The notes beneath the pieces were generated by a model that did not search any database, had not been told where the DNA came from, and was given only the letters and a program-made list of their open reading frames with translations. From the NCBI GenBank assembly GCA_905339275.1, contig CAJPFK010000038.1, positions 124,001-188,000 of the forward strand: 64,000 bases of DNA, read 5' to 3'. The position numbers were made by a program, and so were the translations under genes. Source of the DNA: Methylophilaceae bacterium (GTDB lineage: Bacteria > Pseudomonadota > Gammaproteobacteria > Burkholderiales > Methylophilaceae). Numbering within the stretch: position 1 is the stretch's first letter; the number at the start of each line of letters is the position of its first letter. Positions 58,025-64,000 of the stretch are shown here, piece after piece.

Positions 58025-59361
58025 TTATCCCGCCCATTCAGCAGCAGCCTGGCCATGATTGTCGTACCCTTACCCAAATTGCTGTCAATCTCCAGTTCAC
58101 CATTCGCAGCGGTAATGCGCTCTCGAATGCCGATCAAGCCGAAACCGCTCACCAGTTTTGGATTGAAGCCGCAACCATCGTCCTGCACGACGATTGCCAA
58201 TTCATCATTTTCTATCCATAAATTGACACTGACCTGCCTGGCATTTGCATGCCTGGCCACATTGGTCAGGCATTCCTGCACCATGCGATAGGCTGTGATC
58301 GAAACCGCTTCCGGGATATCCCTCAAGTCGCTCGTTATCTGCAAATCGCATGCCTCCGGTTTATAGCGCTGCTGCCAGGCTGAAACCAGCTCTTCCAGGG
58401 CAACCTCCAATCCAAGTTTATCGAGGGTCTCGGGGCGCAGACGCTCAACGATATTACGCACGATGGAGATGACCTGCCTGGCGACTGACACAATCGCCTG
58501 CGCACCCTGATGCACCGGCGTATCCGGCCGGCTGGCATTGAGAATGGCGGATGCATCGGCATGAATGGCCGTCAACGATTGCCCGATTTCATCATGCAGA
58601 TCGCGCGAAAGGCTTTTTCTTTCTTCTTCCTGCAAATGCAGAAGCTGCTGGGAAAGCTTATGGTTACGGGTAATGCTTTTCTGCAAGGTCTCTGCCATGT
58701 GGTTGAATTTCATGCTGATCTGCGTCAGTTCCGGCAAACGGAAAGCCGGCAGCCTGGCATCCAGGTTCCCGCGCTCAAGCTCATTGATCGCTTCGAGAAT
58801 CTCATCAACCGGCTTCAGTGCCTTGCTGACCGCCCAGAACACCATGATATTCACCGATACGAAAAAGATGCCCACCAGTTTCAGCATGCCGAGCGAATCT
58901 TCCCACACCTCAGTGATTTCATAAGAAGGGTCCGGCGTAATCACGATCTCGCCGACCAGATTATTATTTGCATGAATGATGCGCTTTCTTGGTTCAACAT
59001 CCGTAGAGAAGACATTCATCAGATAAATAAACCATTGCGGCGCTGGATTTAAAACAGACGCCGAAAATTCGATCTGGTTACTGTCACGCAACCTGCCCTG
59101 GGCATCGTAATATTCAACCCGCAGGTGGCGTATCTGGCCAAGACTGCTCAGGCTGAAGGGAGTTTTTAACCTTTTCTCTGCAATTTCATCCGCAAAATAA
59201 AGCAGCTCCTTATCGATCAGGTGCAAGGCAAGCGCAGACGTGGATTCGAGCTCTGCCCGGATGTTTTCCTGCGAATTATGAATTGTCAGGCCGACACCAA
59301 TCACGAGCAGAACCGCCATCAGCGCGGTAATCATCAAATTGAGCAGCAGCTTTAAGCTCAT
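58021..59361 (-). CDS. MxaY-like NarL-type sensor histidine kinase
   Basis: A 446-residue kinase. The N-terminus is a helix (about 7-27), a periplasmic domain of about 120 residues and a second helix (about 160-180), resembling the LapD/MoxY sensor fold (HLIDKELLYFADE, YDAQGRLRDSN). HAMP (about 180-235), HisKA_3 with the His in EEERKSLSRDLHDEIGQSLT, and an HATPase domain (DDGCGFNPKLVSGFGLIGI) follow. MoxY of Paracoccus has this layout and controls methanol oxidation genes. The assignment rests on architecture and neighbourhood. A perfect dyad lies 51 bases upstream. Confidence 0.85.
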   Translation of the reverse strand: MSLKLLLNLMITALMAVLLVIGVGLTIHNSQENIRAELESTSALALHLIDKELLYFADEIAEKRLKTPFSLSSLGQIRHLRVEYYDAQGRLRDSNQIEFSASVLNPAPQWFIYLMNVFSTDVEPRKRIIHANNNLVGEIVITPDPSYEITEVWEDSLGMLKLVGIFFVSVNIMVFWAVSKALKPVDEILEAINELERGNLDARLPAFRLPELTQISMKFNHMAETLQKSITRNHKLSQQLLHLQEEERKSLSRDLHDEIGQSLTAIHADASAILNASRPDTPVHQGAQAIVSVARQVISIVRNIVERLRPETLDKLGLEVALEELVSAWQQRYKPEACDLQITSDLRDIPEAVSITAYRMVQECLTNVARHANARQVSVNLWIENDELAIVVQDDGCGFNPKLVSGFGLIGIRERITAANGELEIDSNLGKGTTIMARLLLNGRDK

Positions 59362-59411
59362 TGCGGGAAACGGTGACCTAAACTATCCATTCTAAGTGAG
59401 ATAGGAGGCCT

Positions 59412-59438
59412 GCGTATCGGGAAAAATTCCCGATACGC
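59412..59438. promoter_or_regulatory. Perfect dyad of the CGGGAA type upstream of the second kinase
   Basis: Eleven-base arms starting GCGTATCGGGA pair exactly around AAAAT. It lies 51 bases upstream of the kinase start and 13 bases after the thyA stop. No T-run follows on either strand, so an operator is more likely than a terminator. Confidence 0.55.
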
Positions 59439-59450
59439 GCGCTTTACGGC

Positions 59451-60245
59451 CTAAACCGCAACAGGCGCCTTGATGGCGGGATAGGGATCGTAATTTTCCA
59501 GGGTAAAGTCTTCAAACCTGAAACTGAAGATATCGGCGACTTCCGGGTTGATCCGCATGAGAGGTAATGCACGCGGGAAGCGCGATAGCTGTTCATTGAC
59601 CTGATCCAGATGATTGAGGTAAATGTGCGCATCGCCCAGCGTATGGACAAAATCGCCAAGCTTGAGTCCGCATACCTGCGCTACCATCATGGTGAGCAAG
59701 GCATAAGAAGCGATATTAAAAGGCACGCCAAGAAAAATATCGGCGCTGCGCTGGTAGAGCTGGCAGCTCAATTTTCCGTCCGCCACATAGAACTGGAAGA
59801 AGGCATGGCATGGCGGCAGTTTCATCCGGTCCACATCCGCCACATTCCAGGCCGACACAATCAGGCGGCGTGAATCGGGATTGTTCTTGATGGCATTGAC
59901 CACTTGCGTGATCTGGTCGATGTGCGTACCGTCAGGCTTCGGCCAGTTGCGCCACTGGTAACCGTAGACCGGGCCAAGGTTACCCTTGTCGTCCGCCCAT
60001 TCGTCCCAGATAGTGACGCCGTTTTCCTTGAGGTAGGCAATGTTGGTGCTGCCTTGCAGGAACCAGAGCAGTTCGTGGATGATGGACTTGAGATGGACTT
60101 TCTTGGTGGTAAGCAGGGGAAACCCCTCCGCCAGGTCGAAGCGCATCTGGTAGCCGAAAACCGAGATCGTGCCGGTGCCGGTGCGGTCTTCCTTCCTGTG
60201 GCCATGCTCCAGCACATGACGCATCAAATCGTGGTAAACCTTCAT
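59451..60245 (-). CDS. thyA: Thymidylate synthase
   Basis: Methylates dUMP to dTMP using methylenetetrahydrofolate. The 264-residue protein has [40 protein letters not shown] with the catalytic Cys, and [22 protein letters not shown]. The size equals E. coli ThyA. GGAG lies 8 bases before the ATG, inside the end of the repeat element upstream. Confidence 0.97.
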   Translation of the reverse strand: MKVYHDLMRHVLEHGHRKEDRTGTGTISVFGYQMRFDLAEGFPLLTTKKVHLKSIIHELLWFLQGSTNIAYLKENGVTIWDEWADDKGNLGPVYGYQWRNWPKPDGTHIDQITQVVNAIKNNPDSRRLIVSAWNVADVDRMKLPPCHAFFQFYVADGKLSCQLYQRSADIFLGVPFNIASYALLTMMVAQVCGLKLGDFVHTLGDAHIYLNHLDQVNEQLSRFPRALPLMRINPEVADIFSFRFEDFTLENYDPYPAIKAPVAV

Positions 60246-60255
60246 ATCTTTTTCT

Positions 60256-60417
60256 CCGTCATTCCGGCAATGGCCGGAATCCAGTCAGGTAAGTCATTGC
60301 GTACAAACATACCGAATGATCGGGCCACCCACGCAAGGCAACATCATCCGGACAGCCATGCGCAGGCATGGCGAGATGGGCATGCCCTGCCGCTGCACGG
60401 ATATACCGGAATGACGG
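60256..60417. repeat. REP/MITE-like element with 12-bp terminal inverted repeats
   Basis: CCGTCATTCCGG at 60256 and its exact complement CCGGAATGACGG at 60406-60417 bound a 162-base segment. The left end also folds as an 8-base hairpin (60261-60280). It exactly fills the gap between the thrC stop and the thyA ribosome site. Related fragments occur near 29011 and 61894. No protein is encoded. Confidence 0.6.
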
Positions 60418-61845
60418 TCAGGTATGTTTTACAATAAACTGTTTGATGGCATCCACATCGGCGTCCATCACGACAAAGCGCTGCGGCAGCCTTTCGAGGC
60501 CGACCAGGTCCTCCGGCCGTTCAGGTTTCTCGCCCAGTGCTTCTACGATAGCATCTTCGAATTTTGCCGGTAACGCCGTTTCCAGCACGATCATGGGGAC
60601 CCCGGCTTCACGGTACTCGAGCGCGACTTTCAGGCCGTCCGCAGTGTGGGTGTCTATTGTCACGCCGTATTTTTCCCTGGTTGCGCGTATGGTCTGCATG
60701 CGGTTTGCATGGTTGCTGCTGCCGGAAACAAAGCCGTAACCGGCGACCTTATCGAACAGGCCATCCTGCTTCAGGTCGAACGCGCCGCCCGCATCCACCT
60801 TGCTCCATAACTCGCGCACCTTGGCCGCATCGCGGCCCGCCAGGTCGAACACGAATCGCTCGAAATTGGATGCCTTGCTAATATCCATGGACGGGCTGGA
60901 GGTGTGATAGGTATTGGCCGAGCCGCGCGGACGGTAGACGCCGGTCTTGAAAAACTCGTCGAGCACGTCGTTTTCATTGGTGGCGACCACCAGTTTCCTG
61001 ATCGGCAGGCCCATCATGCGCGCAATGTGGCCGGCACAGACGTTGCCGAAATTGCCTGACGGCACGGCAAAGCTGACCTGCTCGCTGTTGCTCCCGGTCA
61101 CGGCAAAGTAACCTTTGAAGTAATACACGACCTGCGCCGCAACGCGTGCCCAGTTGATGGAATTCACAGCGCCGATCCTGTGCTGCTTCTTGAATGCGTG
61201 GTCGTTGGATACGGCCTTGACCATGTCCTGCGCATCGTCGAACACGCCCTTGACCGCGATATTGAAGATATTTTCGTCCTGCAGGCTGAACATCTGCGCA
61301 GTCTGGAAGCGACTCATCTTCTGGTGCGGCGAGAGCATGAACACGCGTATGCCCTTCTTGCCGCGCATCGCGTATTCCGCGGCAGAGCCGGTATCGCCGG
61401 AAGTCGCGCCGAGGATGTTGATCTCCTGTCCGCGCTTGTTCAGCACGTACTCGAACAGGTTGCCGAGCAATTGCATGGCCATGTCCTTGAACGCCAGGGT
61501 CGGGCCATTGGACAGCGAGAGCAGGTAGAGATTGTCTTCGAGCCTGAGTGCCGGCGTGATCTCGGCGGCATCCTGCCCTTTGCGGGCATGGCAGTACACG
61601 TCGGGCCTGTAGGTTTTGTCGATCAGCGCTTTCAGGTCTGCGGCAGGAATATCATCCACCAGGCGCGAAAGTATCGTGTAAGCCAGATCGCGGTAATTCA
61701 TGCCGCGCATGGCCGTCAGGTCGGCATCCGTGAAATGCGGGTAGCTTTCAGGCATGTAAAGGCCGCCGTCCGGCGCCAGGCCGCCCAGCAGGATTTCGCT
61801 AAAGGTCAGTGCAGGCGATTGCCCGCGGGTGCTGATGTATTTCAT
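60418..61845 (-). CDS. thrC: Threonine synthase
   Basis: Converts O-phosphohomoserine to threonine with PLP. The 475-residue protein has the N-terminal LGGLAPDGGLYMPE, the PLP lysine in GPTLAFKDMAMQ, ILGATSGDTGSAAEYAM and PSGNFGNVCAG. GGAAG precedes the ATG at 61845; a start 15 bases earlier is possible. Fits the E. coli-type long form. It follows hom in the same direction with an 80-base gap. Confidence 0.95.
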   Translation of the reverse strand: MKYISTRGQSPALTFSEILLGGLAPDGGLYMPESYPHFTDADLTAMRGMNYRDLAYTILSRLVDDIPAADLKALIDKTYRPDVYCHARKGQDAAEITPALRLEDNLYLLSLSNGPTLAFKDMAMQLLGNLFEYVLNKRGQEINILGATSGDTGSAAEYAMRGKKGIRVFMLSPHQKMSRFQTAQMFSLQDENIFNIAVKGVFDDAQDMVKAVSNDHAFKKQHRIGAVNSINWARVAAQVVYYFKGYFAVTGSNSEQVSFAVPSGNFGNVCAGHIARMMGLPIRKLVVATNENDVLDEFFKTGVYRPRGSANTYHTSSPSMDISKASNFERFVFDLAGRDAAKVRELWSKVDAGGAFDLKQDGLFDKVAGYGFVSGSSNHANRMQTIRATREKYGVTIDTHTADGLKVALEYREAGVPMIVLETALPAKFEDAIVEALGEKPERPEDLVGLERLPQRFVVMDADVDAIKQFIVKHT

Positions 61846-61893
61846 AATTTCTTCCGTCATTCATGCGGATTTCACCGCGGCTTCCACGTCAGA

Positions 61894-61911
61894 TTCCGGC
61901 TTTTGCCGGAA
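61894..61911. repeat. Short hairpin resembling the repeat-element end
   Basis: Arms TTCCGGC/GCCGGAA around TTTT, between hom and thrC, within a sequence like the left half of the element at 60256. It could be a repeat fragment or a short RNA hairpin inside the hom-thrC transcript. Confidence 0.4.
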
Positions 61912-61924
61912 CAACAGGCCATGA

Positions 61925-63238
61925 TTATCTGCCTAGTTCTTCCATACGGATGCGTGTTACTTTGCCGACTGTTGCCGGCAATGCCTCAATCGCGGCAATC
62001 GCCTGATTCATGTTCTTTTCAACCGTGATATGGGTGAGAATGATGATGTCAGCCTCGGTTTCGTTATCCGCAGGTTCCTTCTGCATCATGGCGTCTATCG
62101 AAATGTCGCGATCCCCGAGGATACGGGTGACTTCGGCCAGCACGCCGGGTTTATCCGAAGCGCGCATGCGCAGGTAATAGGCGCTGCTGATTTCGTCTAT
62201 CGGCAATATCGGCAGATTGACGATCTGGTCCGGCTGGAAAGCCAGGTACGGCACGCGCTGTTCAACGGCAGCATCCGCCAGGCGCGCCACATCGACCAGG
62301 TCGGCGACCACCGCGCTCGCGGTCGGCTCTGCGCCCGCACCGGCACCGTAATAAAGCGTAGGCCCCACCGCATCGCCCTTGACGACGACGGCATTCATGG
62401 CGCCATTCACGTTCGCCACCAGGCGTTTTTCAGGAATCAATGTCGGATGCACGCGCAGCTCGACGCCCTGTTCGCCGCGCTTGGTGATCCCCAGCAGCTT
62501 GACGCGATAGCCCAGTTCCTCGGCGTAGCGGATATCCTTGCTCTCCAGCCTGGTGATGCCCTCCGTGTAAGCCTTGTCGAACTGCATCGGGATACCGAAG
62601 CCGATGGCCGACAGGATCATCAGCTTGTGCGCGGCATCGATGCCTTCCACGTCGAAAGTCGGGTCAGCCTCGGCATAACCCAGGCGCTGCGCTTCGCCGA
62701 GCACATCGGCGAAGGCCAGGCCTTTGTCGCGCATCTCGCTCAGGATGAAATTGGTGGTGCCGTTGATGATGCCCGCAATCCACTCGATGCGATTGGCAGC
62801 CAGGCCCTCACGCAAGGCCTTGATGATGGGAATGCCGCCGGCAACGGCTGCCTCGAAGGCGACGATGACGCCTTTTTTCTGCGCCGCCGCAAAAATTTCG
62901 TTGCCATGCAAGGCGATCAGCGCCTTGTTCGCCGTCACCACGTGCTTGCCGTTTTCGATGGCTTTCAGCACCAGCTCCCTGGCGACCGTATAGCCGCCGA
63001 TCAACTCGACGACGACGTCGATGTCCGGATCGTTGACGACGGCGAAAGCATCGTCCGTCACTTCGGCAGCCCCTTGCGTGAGCTGGCGCGCGAGTTCCAG
63101 ATTGCGGTCGGCGACCTTGACGATTTGTATCGTGCGGCCCGCCCGGCGGCTGATCTCCTGCTGGTTGCGGCGCAGCACGGTGAATGTGCCGCCGCCTACG
63201 GTGCCGATGCCCAACAGGCCAACGTTGATAGGTTTCAT
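61925..63238 (-). CDS. hom: Homoserine dehydrogenase
   Basis: Reduces aspartate semialdehyde to homoserine. The 437-residue protein has the nucleotide motif LLGIGTVGGG, the catalytic region ANKALIALHG and GIINGTTNFILSEM, and a C-terminal ACT domain (about 355-437, YYLRMRASDKPGVLAEV) for feedback by threonine or related amino acids. The ATG at 63238 matches the family N-terminus; the frame extends 8 codons further. Confidence 0.95.
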   Translation of the reverse strand: MKPINVGLLGIGTVGGGTFTVLRRNQQEISRRAGRTIQIVKVADRNLELARQLTQGAAEVTDDAFAVVNDPDIDVVVELIGGYTVARELVLKAIENGKHVVTANKALIALHGNEIFAAAQKKGVIVAFEAAVAGGIPIIKALREGLAANRIEWIAGIINGTTNFILSEMRDKGLAFADVLGEAQRLGYAEADPTFDVEGIDAAHKLMILSAIGFGIPMQFDKAYTEGITRLESKDIRYAEELGYRVKLLGITKRGEQGVELRVHPTLIPEKRLVANVNGAMNAVVVKGDAVGPTLYYGAGAGAEPTASAVVADLVDVARLADAAVEQRVPYLAFQPDQIVNLPILPIDEISSAYYLRMRASDKPGVLAEVTRILGDRDISIDAMMQKEPADNETEADIIILTHITVEKNMNQAIAAIEALPATVGKVTRIRMEELGR

Positions 63239-63318
63239 ACTGAGACTGACTTTCATATCCAAAAAAATGATGCCGCTGTGCTATTTCAAGCTGCTGCGTT
63301 CAAGCCCCTGCGCTTGCC

Positions 63319-64000
63319 TCAAGCTGCCGCTCCATGTTCCTTGCGGTAGTTCTCGAGGAACCTGGCAATACGCCCGATCGCTTCCGTCAGGTCGTCCACG
63401 TTCGGCAGGAAGACCACGCGGAAGTGGTCCGGCTTTTTCCAGTTGAAGCCGCTGCCCTGTACCAGCAATACCTTTTCTTCCAGCAACAAATCCAGAATGA
63501 ATTGCTGGTCGTCCTTGATCGGATAGATTTTGGGATCGAGTCTGGGGAACAGGTACATCGCCGCAGCCGGTTTGGTGCAGGTCACACCGGGAATCTCGGT
63601 CAGCAGCTTGTAAGCCAGGTCGCGCTGCTTGCATAGACGTCCGCCCGGCGCGACCAGGTCGTTGATGCTCTGATAGCCGCCCAATGCGGTCTGAATCGCC
63701 AGTTGTCCAGGAACGTTTGCGCACAGGCGCATGGAAGCCAGCATGTTGAGGCCTTCGATGTAGTCGGTGGCATGGCGCTTTTCGCCAGACACCACCAGCC
63801 AGCCGGCGCGATAGCCGCAGGTGCGGTAATTCTTGGAAAGCCCGTTGAATGTGACAAACAGCACATCATCGGCGAGCGATGCGACCGAGGTGTGCGTATT
63901 GCCGTCGTACAACACCTTGTCGTAGATTTCATCGGCAAAAATCACCAGCTTGTGGTGGCGTGCAATCTCGATGATGCCTTCCAGCGTTTCTTTCGGGTAC
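63319..64000 (-). CDS. AlaA-like pyridoxal-phosphate aminotransferase (runs off the window)
   Basis: The C-terminal 226 codons are present; the start lies beyond base 64000. The sequence reads YPKETLEGIIEIARHHK, then VIFADEIYDKVLYDG, the PLP lysine in FNGLSKNYRTCGYRAGW, and a C-terminal FRVVFLPNVDDL. It is a class I/II aminotransferase of the AlaA type (alanine/valine-pyruvate) placed upstream of hom and thrC on the same strand, a common betaproteobacterial order. Confidence 0.9.
   Translation of the reverse strand, partial: YPKETLEGIIEIARHHKLVIFADEIYDKVLYDGNTHTSVASLADDVLFVTFNGLSKNYRTCGYRAGWLVVSGEKRHATDYIEGLNMLASMRLCANVPGQLAIQTALGGYQSINDLVAPGGRLCKQRDLAYKLLTEIPGVTCTKPAAAMYLFPRLDPKIYPIKDDQQFILDLLLEEKVLLVQGSGFNWKKPDHFRVVFLPNVDDLTEAIGRIARFLENYRKEHGAAA

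Noticed and set aside
59412-59438. thyA terminator
   Set aside because: The hairpin lies after the thyA stop but has no T-run on the minus strand; its sequence matches the motif at other promoters of the locus.
62030-63349. 439-codon open frame antisense to hom
   Set aside because: Shadow of the hom gene; its translation is rich in Asp, His and Arg without family motifs, while hom is complete on the other strand.

Overview
The window reads as chromosome of an obligate or near-obligate methylotrophic betaproteobacterium of the Methylophilaceae (Methylobacillus/Methylovorus type). The evidence is a complete calcium-type methanol dehydrogenase operon (mxaFJGIRSACKLD), whose MxaF would have a mature length near 571 residues with the catalytic Asp at mature position 297, as in the Methylophilus enzyme; a zwf/pgl/gnd cluster for the oxidative ribulose monophosphate cycle; and the betaproteobacterial order tyrA-aroA-cmk-rpsA-ihfB-lapA-lapB-pyrF. 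No insertion sequence, prophage, CRISPR array, rRNA or tRNA gene was recognised.

Layout. 1-5.1 kb: the 5' end of a YgiQ-type radical SAM gene, a Cache-PAS-GGDEF-EAL cyclic-di-GMP protein, and the N-end-rule transferases aat and bpt. 5.2-13.9 kb: aromatic amino acid genes, cytidylate kinase, ribosomal protein S1, IHF-beta, LapAB, OMP decarboxylase, a small secreted protein and a ComEA-like protein. 13.9-21.1 kb: a TetR regulator facing a tripartite exporter (outer-membrane factor, HlyD-type adaptor, RbbA-type ABC fusion, ABC-2 permease) across a perfect 44-bp palindrome. 21.3-28.7 kb: a PatZ-like acyl-CoA synthetase/acetyltransferase followed by an HDAC-family deacetylase, then metG, apbC and crcB. 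29-35.9 kb: pgl, gnd, zwf, dcd, an Orn/Lys/Arg decarboxylase and folA. 35.9-41 kb: a GlrK/QseG/GlrR-like envelope-stress two-component system followed by a sigma-54 promoter and three envelope genes. 41.2-59.4 kb: the mxa operon, two NarL-type two-component systems, two unknown secreted proteins and a FecA-like TonB receptor. 59.4-64 kb: thyA, thrC, hom and an AlaA-like aminotransferase.

The genes fit a methanol-based lifestyle. MxaFI with cytochrome MxaG oxidises methanol in the periplasm, MxaJ and MxaRSACKLD assemble and load the enzyme, and zwf/pgl/gnd oxidise hexose phosphate formed from formaldehyde. The regulatory DNA is the most interesting part. A short dyad, close to GGGAA-N3-TTCCC, recurs in the intergenic regions of the mxa/TonB/two-component locus. 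The mxaF leader is tandemly duplicated. A near-consensus GlrR site and a -24/-12 promoter lie directly after glrR, in front of an EF-hand/BON protein gene. These are sequence-based inferences; no database search was possible.
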